From Saprospiraceae bacterium (lineage in GTDB: Bacteria > Bacteroidota > Bacteroidia > Chitinophagales > Saprospiraceae), in assembly GCA_024103005.1 (NCBI GenBank), contig JAGFJA010000007.1, positions 310,001 to 374,000 on the forward strand: DNA of 64,000 nucleotides, in the 5' to 3' direction. Within the stretch, counting starts at the first letter, position 1; each line of letters begins with the position of its first letter. Positions 1-8,420 of this stretch are shown in pieces. The position numbers and the translations under genes were made by a program. The notes under the pieces are model-generated. The model searched no databases. It was not told the origin of the DNA and saw nothing but the letters and a program-made list of their open reading frames with translations.

Positions 1-667
1 CTCCCTCAATCTCTTCCTGAAATGTTCCGAATATTCTGTCCCAAATAATAAGCATCATGCCCATATTCTTATCAAGGTAAGGAATGTTGGATGCATGGTG
101 AACTCTGTGATGTGTGGGTGTAACGAAAATATATTCTATCCAGTACGGCAATTTACCTATATATCGGGTATGGACAAAGACTCCCCATGTCTGGCTGATG
201 GCATGGACAAAAAGGATATCAATCGGCTTGAAGCCCAATAATGCCAATGGAATGAAATAGATGAAACGATACAATGGCTGCAAGACGGAGGATCTGAAGC
301 CTGTAGTAAGGTTAAATAGTTCCGAACTGTGATGTGTTACGTGGGCTGCCCAGAAGAATCGGCTGTAGTGGTCCACTACGTGTAATGCATAATAGGCCAG
401 GTCCAGTAAAATAAATAATGCAATCCAGTAAATATACACATTAAAGTGGATAGGGAGGCTATAGTCATAAAAAAAATCCAGCACCATGATTGATATGCCA
501 AGCATTAAAAAGGCAAGACCGGTATTCAATGCCATTAGGTAAAAATTGTATAAAGTATCCTTTACGGTATAAAATTTCCGGTCCTGAATGACGGATGCAA
601 TTGATTCAACGGCTACAAGAATTGCAGTGAGAATCAAAAGAGCATTTAATACAATATCTGAAGACAT
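1..667 (-). CDS. Sterol desaturase / fatty acid hydroxylase family protein (C-terminus outside window)
   Basis: Integral-membrane di-iron oxygenase family that hydroxylates or desaturates lipid substrates; the actual substrate cannot be told. About 222 residues are visible and the reading frame stays open to the left edge. The three histidine clusters of the family are present: HVVDH (about 96-100), HVTHH (109-113) and HRVHH (187-191), with hydrophobic membrane stretches at about 8-25, 44-65 and 79-95. The ATG at 667 is the first in-frame start I see. It is the last of a leftward series that includes the GH3 gene, 107 bp upstream. The family call is firm; a more exact name is not possible. 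Confidence 0.87.
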   Translation of the reverse strand, partial: MSSDIVLNALLILTAILVAVESIASVIQDRKFYTVKDTLYNFYLMALNTGLAFLMLGISIMVLDFFYDYSLPIHFNVYIYWIALFILLDLAYYALHVVDHYSRFFWAAHVTHHSSELFNLTTGFRSSVLQPLYRFIYFIPLALLGFKPIDILFVHAISQTWGVFVHTRYIGKLPYWIEYIFVTPTHHRVHHASNIPYLDKNMGMMLIIWDRIFGTFQEEIEG

Positions 668-774
668 AGTCTGTTGAATGAATAAAAATACTTGAATAAG
701 AATAAAATAAATGAATTTTAATTGCCGGAATTAAACTCGATTGCTGTGGTTAATAAAATGGAATAACTATTTTT

Positions 775-2316
775 TCAGCGCATTGATAAAATGGCTTGCT
801 TTTCTCTGACATAATCTTCCCATTTTGCCCAGGCCTGATGTTTTATTACCCTTGGAAATTTGGTCTGACCTGTCAGTTTCCCCTGCCTTTCCATATAGTC
901 ATAAAACCATTGAGTAGGGATACATTCCAGTATTGGAGTTCTGAGTACGTTGGCTTTTCTTTCGGTGGCATAGTCGTCGTTAATTTCAAACAGTTTATTG
1001 TCAAGTATGTGGCGAGCTTTATTTACATCAATGAATTCATCGACAGCCAGATACCATTTGTGACTGAATGATGTGCCTGTTTCGATTGCTGAAACCGTAA
1101 ATTCACTTATCGGTACATTGAGTTCTTTCTGGACTTCCAGTACTCCTGTAGTCATGTTGTCCACAGAAAGGTGTTCGCCGCAGATACTCAGGAAGTGTTT
1201 TGTACGACCTACAATGTGGATTTCCTGTTGTTTTATGTCAGTAAATCGTACTAAGTCGCCGATAATATATCTCCATGCGCCGCTGTTGGTGGAAATAACC
1301 AGGGCGTAATCTGTATGAGTATCTACTTCGTGTATCAATAGACTTTGTGCGTCCGGATAGATATTTCCGTCTTCGTCAAAATTTTCCTCAGTAAACGGGA
1401 TAAATTCCATAAAGATGCCATTGTCCAGTATAAGGCGCATGGCGCTGGTATCTTTGCGCGACTGAAAGCCGATAAATCCTTCTGAGGCCAGATAGCTGTC
1501 TAAGGTTATTACCTCTTTTGAATATAAATCCCTAAAGCCCGCATCATACGGCTGATAGTTGACTCCACCTGTTACAAATACACTTAAATTGGGCCAAAGG
1601 TCATGAATGGTATTCAGCTTATAATGGTCGATGATAGCCTGTAAAGTCATCTGCACCCAGGAAGGAATTCCTGTCAGGTAGCCGATATCCCATTTTGGTG
1701 CATTTTCAACGATAACCTTCGTTCTTTCATTCCAGTCCTTTATTTTAGCGATTTCTGTGCCCGGCTTATAGTAACTTCTGATCCAGAATGGGGGAGAAGC
1801 ACCATTTATGCCACTGAGGTCTCCCATTTTATAATCATATTGTTCTGTCAAAGTGGCTGAACCGCCTATCATGAGCATTGCCTTTGAAAACATGGAGGGT
1901 TTGATATCGAAGTTGGGCATATTCATAAAGAGCCTTAAGCCTGCCTTTCGCATACTTCGCTGCATATCACGGGTTACCGGAATATATTTGGAGGCAGAAC
2001 CTGATGTGCCTGAGCTTAAGGCAAAATTACGCACCCGCCCCGGCCAGGTAACATCCGGTTCACAATCGAGTAATCTGTGCCACCAGGCGTCATAAATCCT
2101 GTCATAGTCAAATATGGGCACTGAAAGCCTGAATTGTTCTACCGGATTGTTGTTGTAAATAATCGATGAAAACCTATGTTGTTTACCGAAGGCAGTGTGC
2201 TGAGCTTTTATCAATAATTGGATAAGAACTTCCCTTTGGGTTGCTGAAGGATCTTTCAAAGGCCTCTTTAACAGATTGGCGACGCGAAAAGCTTTGTCAA
2301 CTATTTGTCCTACCAC
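775..2316 (-). CDS. GH3 auxin-responsive promoter family protein (acyl-adenylate/amide synthetase fold)
   Basis: 513 residues, the length usual for bacterial GH3 proteins. GH3 enzymes belong to the ANL adenylating superfamily and in plants join amino acids to acyl acids; bacterial members have no settled substrate. The ATP-binding signature SSGTSG is at 101-106, followed by SKYIPVT, and a YIIGD motif fits the second conserved adenylate motif. No signal peptide, so cytosolic. The start is a GTG; no ATG upstream or near it fits better. It is transcribed alone or with the hydroxylase downstream, which could hint at lipid acyl chemistry, but that is inference. Confidence 0.88.
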   Translation of the reverse strand: MVGQIVDKAFRVANLLKRPLKDPSATQREVLIQLLIKAQHTAFGKQHRFSSIIYNNNPVEQFRLSVPIFDYDRIYDAWWHRLLDCEPDVTWPGRVRNFALSSGTSGSASKYIPVTRDMQRSMRKAGLRLFMNMPNFDIKPSMFSKAMLMIGGSATLTEQYDYKMGDLSGINGASPPFWIRSYYKPGTEIAKIKDWNERTKVIVENAPKWDIGYLTGIPSWVQMTLQAIIDHYKLNTIHDLWPNLSVFVTGGVNYQPYDAGFRDLYSKEVITLDSYLASEGFIGFQSRKDTSAMRLILDNGIFMEFIPFTEENFDEDGNIYPDAQSLLIHEVDTHTDYALVISTNSGAWRYIIGDLVRFTDIKQQEIHIVGRTKHFLSICGEHLSVDNMTTGVLEVQKELNVPISEFTVSAIETGTSFSHKWYLAVDEFIDVNKARHILDNKLFEINDDYATERKANVLRTPILECIPTQWFYDYMERQGKLTGQTKFPRVIKHQAWAKWEDYVREKQAILSMR

Positions 2317-2507
2317 AGTGTAAAGATTGTTTCAAGAATAAAGGTTAATTTTTTGATATTTAAAAATATTCACCTTTGGAATGAATGTCCGTCTATGAAG
2401 GATGATTCATCCCGAATTAATATTATTTAAAACATTTACGATGGAATTAATCGTAACTACAAAAGTAAGCTAATTAGCTGAACTTTTATTCTTTTCCTGA
2501 AAATTTA

Positions 2508-3332
2508 TTAATGTTTTAAGATTTCAGGACATGGCACGCGGGCAAAATAATACAAGAGCCCGACCGTAAAAGTCGTATAACCGTCATAAGTGTACCGGTC
2601 ACCCCTCTGGCGGCCTTCCTGACCAATCTTTGAATCATTGAAACCGGGGATGATAATGGATGGGTCAGCAAGATAGGCGGCATCAGCACCTCGTTCGTAT
2701 GCAATCTGAAAATTGTCAGCATAGTTGCCATGCGTGTCATCCAGATAATCTGTAAATGCCTGACGGGACGAAATCTCCGCATTGATACTCCATGTGTCAG
2801 AGAAGTCGAGTTTAAATCCCAATCCTACAAGCCATGCGGCTGAAGTAATGGAATATTCACTTCCTCGTTGTTGACCCTCTGTACCCATTGCTCGTAAATT
2901 GACCCATTTGCCATCATAATATGCTCTGGGTGCATGTGAAAATATAGATCCACCGATAAACATATAGGGCGTGTACCAGTTGTCCCGACTGCCGTGACGA
3001 TAGGTTAAAAAGTTGAATTCCAGCTGTCCGGCACCTTCAAACATATGGTTATTGAAACTGATGTTTCGTGCCTGTTGGAAAGTATTGGCGCTTTTGTAGT
3101 CGTATCCGCGCAACCAGATGTAATTTAAATTCAACTTGAAGCAAAGTCTTTCATCAAAATTAAAACGGGAAGCCGCTCCTATCGTGGCTCCGGGGCTATT
3201 TAGCCGGAACTCATTGTTGATGTCTCCGAAATACCAGCTTGAACCTGCAAATCCACCCACTTCAAAACCTCTCTGCCCGAATAATCCGGTACAGAAACAC
3301 AATAAAAGTAAAATATACGATAATCTTGTCAC
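2508..3332 (-). CDS. DUF6089 family outer-membrane beta-barrel protein
   Basis: 274 residues with a signal peptide (1-20, ending LFGQ) followed by RGFEVGGFAGSSWYFGDIN, the typical opening of DUF6089 proteins in Bacteroidota. The rest alternates aromatic and polar residues as in beta-barrels and ends in a strand with terminal aromatic residues. Function unknown; presumed outer-membrane. The start is a GTG at 3332, with TTATTTTG (one mismatch to the -7 box) shortly upstream, so the transcript leader would be short. It stands alone between the GH3 gene and the YceI pair. Confidence 0.78.
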   Translation of the reverse strand: MTRLSYILLLLCFCTGLFGQRGFEVGGFAGSSWYFGDINNEFRLNSPGATIGAASRFNFDERLCFKLNLNYIWLRGYDYKSANTFQQARNISFNNHMFEGAGQLEFNFLTYRHGSRDNWYTPYMFIGGSIFSHAPRAYYDGKWVNLRAMGTEGQQRGSEYSITSAAWLVGLGFKLDFSDTWSINAEISSRQAFTDYLDDTHGNYADNFQIAYERGADAAYLADPSIIIPGFNDSKIGQEGRQRGDRYTYDGYTTFTVGLLYYFARVPCPEILKH

Positions 3333-3525
3333 GCCAAATTTTCAAAATAAACGCCAAAAGTAGTCAATTTCTTATTTTCCAACTAATATCATCCCGCTTC
3401 TTTCAATTCATTTGGTTGCATACAAGAAATTTTTGCCTTGATGGATTTTAAACCTTCTTTAAAATAAGTCTGCAAAAAAATGGCGTGATTTTGAAGCTAT
3501 CATAATGACACTCATAAGATATTGA

Positions 3526-4050
3526 TTATCTGGTAACAGGCACAGTTACCTTTACATTTATCTTATCTTCTATGTCTCCCGCCTTGCCGATTTGGTAATC
3601 CATCCGATTGACGGTAAAAAATCCTTCAAATGTGCCGGATTTACCGGTTTTTGTGAAACCAAAAGGTATGGTCACGGGCTTTGAAACATTTCTGATGGTC
3701 AAAATTCCCCTCACCATATAACCTGATTTAGTCTTTAGTACTTCTGTTGACTTATAGGTGATATAAGGATATTTTTCCGCATCAAACCATTTATTGCTTT
3801 TTGCATGACGGTTTTTTAGAAAATTGTCTGTATCTATTGATTCGACGGGGATTTTAACATCGAAACCGGATTGTTTTAAATTATTCGGATCAAAGATAAT
3901 TTTACCTGATAAAGAGGTAAAGACTCCGCTGGCATCGGGACTCTCAAATGAAATAATATAATCTTTTTTGATTTTCCAGGTAATGTTGGATATAGTAAAT
4001 GCTGAAGCGATGACAAAAACTCCTGCCATTAATAGGAATAATTTTTTCAT
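3526..4050 (-). CDS. YceI family periplasmic lipid-binding-type protein (copy 2)
   Basis: 174 residues with a signal peptide (about 1-20, ...FVIASAFT). YceI proteins are lipocalin-like beta-barrels that bind long polyisoprenoid or other amphipathic molecules in the periplasm. Family features seen: DNFLKNRHAKSNKWFDAEKYPYITYKS, the conserved 'D..L+..+FFD...YP.I.+.S' core, and a later VTIPFGF strand. It lies 61 bp downstream of a related YceI gene on the same strand, probably one operon from a tandem duplication that has diverged strongly. The ligand is not evident. Confidence 0.88.
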   Translation of the reverse strand: MKKLFLLMAGVFVIASAFTISNITWKIKKDYIISFESPDASGVFTSLSGKIIFDPNNLKQSGFDVKIPVESIDTDNFLKNRHAKSNKWFDAEKYPYITYKSTEVLKTKSGYMVRGILTIRNVSKPVTIPFGFTKTGKSGTFEGFFTVNRMDYQIGKAGDIEDKINVKVTVPVTR

Positions 4051-4111
4051 GGTTGGTTTTGAATTTAGATTTAAAATCAGGGGAGCAATGGTTTGCTCCC
4101 CTTTGTTTTAA

Positions 4112-4678
4112 TTATTTTGAAAATTCTCCTGTAGCATATAGCGTAACATTATCGCTCAGGGTAGATTCAGGCGCACCGCTTACAAAATTAAAGTCACTTC
4201 TTTTAAAAGTAGCATTCATGGTTATTCCGGCCATTTCTTTTTTGCTTTTTTCATTTTTAAGTGTACCATTGACCTTGATATCAACTTTAACTTTTTTAGT
4301 GATACCGTTGAAGGTCATATCGCCTTCTATTACATAAGTTTTATCTCCTGTCTTTTTCCATGGTCCGCTTTTATACATAATGGAAGGATATTTTTCAACG
4401 TCAAAGAAATCTGCAGAGCGAAGGTGGTTGTCTCTGGCATCATTGTCTGTATTGATGGAATTGACATCGATGTTGACAATCATGGTTGCTCCTTCAAAAC
4501 CTGAGGCTCCGGGTGTGATGGTCGCATCAAAATTTTTAAAGTTTCCCTGAAAGTCAGTGATGCCCATCCTTGTTACCTTGAATCCAAGCCTGGAATGCGC
4601 CTTGTCAGCTGTCCAGTTTTGAGCAAATGTCACCGTAGCTAGTGTTACAAAAATCGCGAAAAAAGAAAATTTCTTCAT
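4112..4678 (-). CDS. YceI family periplasmic lipid-binding-type protein (copy 1)
   Basis: 188 residues; signal peptide 1-19 (ending TFAQ), then NWTADKAHSRLGFKVTRMGI, the canonical 'W.+D..HS.+.F.V.H.G' start of YceI. The core DNHLRSADFFDVEKYPSIMYKS is very close to consensus, so this copy is the more orthodox of the pair. First gene of the likely two-gene operon with the YceI gene downstream. Periplasmic; binding partner unknown. Confidence 0.92.
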   Translation of the reverse strand: MKKFSFFAIFVTLATVTFAQNWTADKAHSRLGFKVTRMGITDFQGNFKNFDATITPGASGFEGATMIVNIDVNSINTDNDARDNHLRSADFFDVEKYPSIMYKSGPWKKTGDKTYVIEGDMTFNGITKKVKVDIKVNGTLKNEKSKKEMAGITMNATFKRSDFNFVSGAPESTLSDNVTLYATGEFSK

Positions 4679-4811
4679 AGAATAAAGTTGTTTAATAAAT
4701 AAATATTAATTTTTGACAATAATTGAAGTTTCAAACATCGAGCATGCCGGATTGTTTGTTATTTGTATTTTTCTTAAGGTAGATTAAGATTTTTTTATGA
4801 TTTTAATTTTT

Positions 4812-4819
4812 TACTTTTG
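4812..4819 (+). promoter_or_regulatory. -7 promoter box TACTTTTG of hmgL
   Basis: Exact match to the Bacteroidota -7 consensus TAnnTTTG. It ends only 5 nt before the ATG at 4825, so transcription would begin at or next to that codon. No good -33 TTTG was identified. Confidence 0.5.
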
Positions 4820-4824
4820 TTGGT

Positions 4825-5703
4825 ATGGCAGAAAAGGAGTTGATGAGTTCAAAGATAAAATTGATTGAATGTCCACGTGATGCAATGCAGGGGATTCATG
4901 CTTTTATCCCTACACAATCCAAGGTAGAATACATTAATCAATTAATGCATGTAGGTTACCATACCCTCGATTGCGGCAGCTTTGTTTCTCCCAAGGCTAT
5001 ACCCCAAATGGCGGACACGGCTGAGGTCCTGGACAAGATTGATATGAGTGTGTCTGATACCAGACTGTTGATCATCATAGCCAATGTGCGAGGTGCGCTC
5101 CAGGCGGCTGAACAGGAGAAAGTAACTTATTTGGGTTATCCTTTTAGCATATCTGAAACATTCCAATTGCGCAATACCAATGCGACCATTATGGAATCAC
5201 TTATCCGTGTAGAGGATATCCATGAAATCTGCGAAAAGAAAGGAAAAAAGCTGGTGCTTTATCTGAGTATGGGCTTTGGAAATCCGTATGGCGATCCGTG
5301 GAATCTTGATATTGTGGAAGAATGGGTGGACAGGCTGCATAAAATGGGGATAGACATTATGTCTCTTTCTGATACCATAGGAGTGAGTTCCAGGGAAAGT
5401 ATCGAATATCTTTTTTCAGGGCTTATCCCCAAATACCCTGACGTTGAGTTTGGTGCTCATCTGCATACCAACCCATCTTCATGGTATGAAAAAGTAGATG
5501 CCGGTTTCACCAGCGGATGTTTGCGCATGGATTCTGCTATCCGTGGTTTTGGAGGTTGCCCTATGGCAAAAGATGACCTGGTCGGCAATATGGCTACAGA
5601 AAATGTCGTTGAATATTTATTGGCAAAAAATAGTTTAGTTGATTTCAATTTAGAAGAATTCGGCAAAGCAGTTGCTTTAGCTGATAAAATATTTCCTAAA
5701 TAA
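4825..5703 (+). CDS. hmgL: Hydroxymethylglutaryl-CoA lyase
   Basis: Splits HMG-CoA into acetyl-CoA and acetoacetate, the last step of leucine breakdown; cytosolic TIM barrel. 292 residues. The catalytic and metal motifs of the HMGL-like family are visible: IECPRDAMQG (13-22), the metal-binding AHLH pair (H212, H214), and GGCPMAKDDLVGN with the conserved cysteine at 245, which separates true HMG-CoA lyase from related synthases. Two starts are possible: ATG 4825, which nearly touches the -7 box, or ATG 4843, which has GGAG just upstream and gives MSSKIKLIECPRD, closer to the usual family N-terminus. I list the longer form. Monocistronic. Confidence 0.9.
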   Translation: MAEKELMSSKIKLIECPRDAMQGIHAFIPTQSKVEYINQLMHVGYHTLDCGSFVSPKAIPQMADTAEVLDKIDMSVSDTRLLIIIANVRGALQAAEQEKVTYLGYPFSISETFQLRNTNATIMESLIRVEDIHEICEKKGKKLVLYLSMGFGNPYGDPWNLDIVEEWVDRLHKMGIDIMSLSDTIGVSSRESIEYLFSGLIPKYPDVEFGAHLHTNPSSWYEKVDAGFTSGCLRMDSAIRGFGGCPMAKDDLVGNMATENVVEYLLAKNSLVDFNLEEFGKAVALADKIFPK

Positions 5704-5726
5704 TTAAAATTTGGAACTATTTATTT

Positions 5727-5734
5727 TACCTTTG
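5727..5734 (+). promoter_or_regulatory. -7 promoter box TACCTTTG
   Basis: Exact TAnnTTTG match, with a TTTG at 5710-5713 slightly too close to be a standard -33 element. It could drive the small membrane ORF at 5863, leaving a leader of about 120 nt. Confidence 0.35.
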
Positions 5735-5862
5735 TGTTGATACGTTAGTGTTTCAAACTTTAGAAAACCCCATAACACCAAACAGACCCTTACAAGAGAA
5801 ATTTTGAGCATCCTCAAATAGTTGTTAAGCGTCCGATTACCATAATTTGTAAAATTGATATT

Positions 5863-6027
5863 ATGGATACGATGTCATATTTTAAAGCCTTTGTGTTCTT
5901 TTTTATCCTCATTTGTGGGTATGAATTTTATTTAAAACATCTTTATGGTCTGCTGAGGCAGCAAATCTTTATTAAATTCACTTTGATTACAGTGGTATTC
6001 TGCTGTATTCAAGGTTTGATTTTATGA
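5863..6027 (+). CDS. Small membrane protein, 54 residues, unknown
   Basis: ATG to TGA, 54 codons, encoding a short protein with two hydrophobic stretches (about 6-22 and 36-53) around a basic loop (KHLYGLLRQQ). The composition is that of a small inner-membrane protein and there are no rare-looking codons, but I recognise no family. A TAnnTTTG box lies about 130 bp upstream. It sits in the otherwise empty 470-bp gap between hmgL and the Cys-rich operon. It could also be a chance ORF; conservation would decide. Confidence 0.4.
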   Translation: MDTMSYFKAFVFFFILICGYEFYLKHLYGLLRQQIFIKFTLITVVFCCIQGLIL

Positions 6028-6071
6028 CCTTATTTCAAATTGATTGTTTTCTGTATGTGATTTTGTTTTAA

Positions 6072-6093
6072 AATCAATCAATCAATCAATCAA
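6072..6093. repeat. AATC tetranucleotide repeat (5 units plus AA)
   Basis: Perfect tandem run of AATC at 6072-6091 followed by AA. It lies about 110 bp upstream of the promoter box of the Cys-rich operon. Tracts of this kind can slip during replication. Confidence 0.9.
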
Positions 6094-6204
6094 GGCATTT
6101 TAACGGTATTATCTATTGCTCTTAATTGCGCTTAAATCTTATTGACTGTATAAGATTTAACAAGATTTTAAGTAGGTGAATATCCCTCGTTGTCTGCAAT
6201 ACCT

Positions 6205-6212
6205 TATCTTTG
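6205..6212 (+). promoter_or_regulatory. -7 promoter box TATCTTTG of the Cys/His-rich operon
   Basis: Exact TAnnTTTG match ending 14 nt before the ATG at 6227. Because the box overlaps the earlier in-frame start region, it argues for translation starting at 6227 rather than upstream. Confidence 0.55.
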
Positions 6213-6226
6213 CATCAGGATTTTAC

Positions 6227-6655
6227 ATGATGATTCTTATTCATATATTAAATATTTTTACAATATTTTTTTCTACAATGGGTGTTACTATCAATACTCA
6301 TTTTTGTAGCGGTGAAAAAATATCGGAATCCTTATATGCTTCAGCGAAGAAATGCGATCACGATGATCGTAAAATGAAGGCTTGTTGTGCTTTCAAAGAC
6401 CATTACATGAAGGTGAAGAAGCACGATAAAAACTGTTGTAATGATCACTCTACGTATGTCTGGGTCAAGAAAGAAAATATTCAGACAAACTTTATTTACA
6501 AAGATGTAAAATGGGTCGTAACTTTTTTTAATATTTCCTTCCCTCTTGTAGAAGACTTACTCAGGGGGACAGTTGATTCATTCAAACCAACCTATAAATA
6601 TCCGCCTCCTTGCACGCGCGATCCTGTGTCGGAATTGTGTGTGCAGCTTTGTTAG
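6227..6655 (+). CDS. HYC_CC_PP family Cys/His-rich protein
   Basis: 142 residues from ATG 6227 (an alternative ATG follows at 6230). Starts with a hydrophobic stretch (about 3-17, membrane anchor or signal), then VTINTHFCSG, a CC pair (KACCAF), a second CC (KNCCND) and a C-terminal PPP, the features that give the HYC_CC_PP family its name; here HYC is HFC. The middle is rich in Cys, His and Asp (CDHDDRK, HDKNCCNDH), which suggests metal binding, but no function is established. First gene of a three-gene set with a barrel and a double-HMA protein, a context that supports a metal-related role. Confidence 0.72.
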   Translation: MMILIHILNIFTIFFSTMGVTINTHFCSGEKISESLYASAKKCDHDDRKMKACCAFKDHYMKVKKHDKNCCNDHSTYVWVKKENIQTNFIYKDVKWVVTFFNISFPLVEDLLRGTVDSFKPTYKYPPPCTRDPVSELCVQLC

Positions 6656-6692
6656 AGATTCAGTTTGTTCTGATTTCCCTTAATGACAAAGC

Positions 6693-7478
6693 ATGATGAA
6701 ATTTTTTTTAAGTTTATTTTTTTCGTTTTTGATAGGATATCCGGTTGCATTGATTGCACAGGGTCCGCCTATCCTTACGGAAAAAACCAATATGCTGGGT
6801 CAGGGGCGCGGAACAGTAAAGCTGGCTTATTTGTACTCCGAGGCCGACCGTCTGAATGTACGTACGATGGTTGCCAATATAGATTATAACCTGACTCCTT
6901 CATTGACCTTCGAGATAGGGATGCCGGTGACAAAATATATAGGTTCCCTTGATGGGTTTAAAGTAACCGATTTGATGATTGCATCAAAGTATCAGTATTT
7001 TAAAGAAGATATCCATGGTAAGACATTCCGCATGGCCGCCAAATTAGGACATTCCTTTTATTTGGCCAAGAGGCATGCACATCTCAGACCGAGCGGGACG
7101 ATGGTTTGGGGATCTTACGGCGGATTTATTGCCGGGATGGAATCGCTTACCATTGGCGTCATCGGAGAGGCAGGTTTTTCTTATGTCAGAGATATTTTTC
7201 CTAAACAGGATGAAACTTTTTTTCAGGGAAAATTGTCAATCGGTGTGCCACTGCTAAAACGACGATTCCCGGTGAAGCAAATTAATGTCTATCTGGAATC
7301 AGAGTTAACAAAACAGATGAATGCTCCTTCCGGAGTCTTTTACCTGGCTCCGGGAATACAATATGTCCATGGTGCATTAGCAATTGAAATGTTTTACCAG
7401 CCTTCCATAATTTCATGGGGTAATAACAATTATTATACCAATAGAACTTTAGGAGGTGGAATACGTTTTATTTATTAA
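6693..7478 (+). CDS. Outer-membrane beta-barrel (transporter-like) protein
   Basis: 261 residues with a signal peptide (about 1-23, ending ALIAQ). The mature part begins GPPILTEKTNMLGQGRGTVKLAYLYSEADRL and consists of alternating strands, ending GGGIRFIY with a C-terminal aromatic residue, as in outer-membrane barrels. It resembles the barrel 'transporter' proteins found beside heavy-metal genes in Bacteroidota, but I cannot name a specific family. It starts 37 bp after the HYC_CC_PP gene and 47 bp before the HMA gene, so the three are probably cotranscribed. Confidence 0.65.
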   Translation: MMKFFLSLFFSFLIGYPVALIAQGPPILTEKTNMLGQGRGTVKLAYLYSEADRLNVRTMVANIDYNLTPSLTFEIGMPVTKYIGSLDGFKVTDLMIASKYQYFKEDIHGKTFRMAAKLGHSFYLAKRHAHLRPSGTMVWGSYGGFIAGMESLTIGVIGEAGFSYVRDIFPKQDETFFQGKLSIGVPLLKRRFPVKQINVYLESELTKQMNAPSGVFYLAPGIQYVHGALAIEMFYQPSIISWGNNNYYTNRTLGGGIRFIY

Positions 7479-7525
7479 GGTAAGTATTATTAAATCAATT
7501 TGTAAATTATTAAAATTCCATAAAA

Positions 7526-8143
7526 ATGAAATTAATCAAAGTTTTAGTTCTTAATTTTTTAGTTTTCGGAGCTATTTACGCTCAGACACCCGTACAGATG
7601 AAAGTTGACGGAATGTCTTGTGATTTTTGTGTAAACAGCGTTTCAAAAAAATTGTCCACTGCCAAAGAAATTGAAAATCTGAAGGTTGACCTGGAAAAGG
7701 GTATTGTGACCTTTGATGTGAAAAAGGGTTCAAAGGTGGATAAGAAAAAATATGTTAGTCTGGTTGAAAAAGCCGGATATGATGCGCGTGAAGTAAAAGT
7801 GGGGGATGAAATCAAATCATCAGTAAAGGCTACTGCCAAGGGTGTCAGTTATGCACCTGTCGGTAATGTTGTCAAAGTCTTTAAAGTAGCAGGAAACTGT
7901 GACATGTGTAAGAAGAAAATAGAAAATGCCGCACATTCGGTTAAAGGTGTTAAATCAGCCAATTGGAATGCTGATACCCAGGAGCTTACCGTTAAGTATA
8001 ATGAGAATAAGACAGATTTAATGGCAATTCACAAGAAAATTGCAGCTGCCGGATATGATACTGAATTAGTACGTGCAGATGATGCAACCTATAAAGAATT
8101 GCATTCTTGCTGCCAGTATGAAAGAATGGAACAGAAGCAATAA
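7526..8143 (+). CDS. Exported protein with two heavy-metal-associated (HMA) domains
   Basis: 205 residues. Signal peptide 1-20 (ending IYAQ), first HMA domain at about 23-90 with metal-binding CDFC (C32, C35) in GMSCDFC, second at about 115-180 with CDMC (C125, C128) in GNCDMC. The C-terminus ends LHSCCQYER plus a short tail, a Cys pair common in Bacteroidota HMA proteins. Such domains bind Cu(I), Hg(II) or similar soft metals; export means the protein works in the periplasm. Last gene of the Cys/His-rich trio and followed directly by a strong terminator. The metal itself is inference. Confidence 0.87.
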   Translation: MKLIKVLVLNFLVFGAIYAQTPVQMKVDGMSCDFCVNSVSKKLSTAKEIENLKVDLEKGIVTFDVKKGSKVDKKKYVSLVEKAGYDAREVKVGDEIKSSVKATAKGVSYAPVGNVVKVFKVAGNCDMCKKKIENAAHSVKGVKSANWNADTQELTVKYNENKTDLMAIHKKIAAAGYDTELVRADDATYKELHSCCQYERMEQKQ

Positions 8144-8165
8144 TTAACATTTAAATCAAAAGAAT

Positions 8166-8200
8166 TAGGCTTTCCGAATTTTTGGAAAGCCTATTTTTAT
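8166..8200 (+). terminator. Rho-independent terminator after the HMA gene
   Basis: Perfect 10-bp stem TAGGCTTTCC / GGAAAGCCTA with an 8-nt loop, followed by a T-rich tail. Starts 22 bp after the HMA stop codon. Confidence 0.9.
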
Positions 8201-8420
8201 TTACTTAAAAGCGATGTGGATATAAAGTCTTTTGAAATTAAATTATGAAACTTCCTTTCTGCTTATTTTAATTATCAGAATTTGTTTTGGTCCAGTATAT
8301 TGACCTAACACATAGCGCTTTGCCTTAATTCCTTTGTTTTTCATCAAAAGAAAAAGGCTGATTAATTTTCTGTTTTATACAATAATCTAATCTTCTCTGA
8401 CTAGTTATGACAAGGAAAGG

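Noticed and set aside
3526-4678. Recent duplication of YceI
   Set aside because: The two copies differ strongly outside the core motif, so the duplication is old; tandem YceI genes are common.
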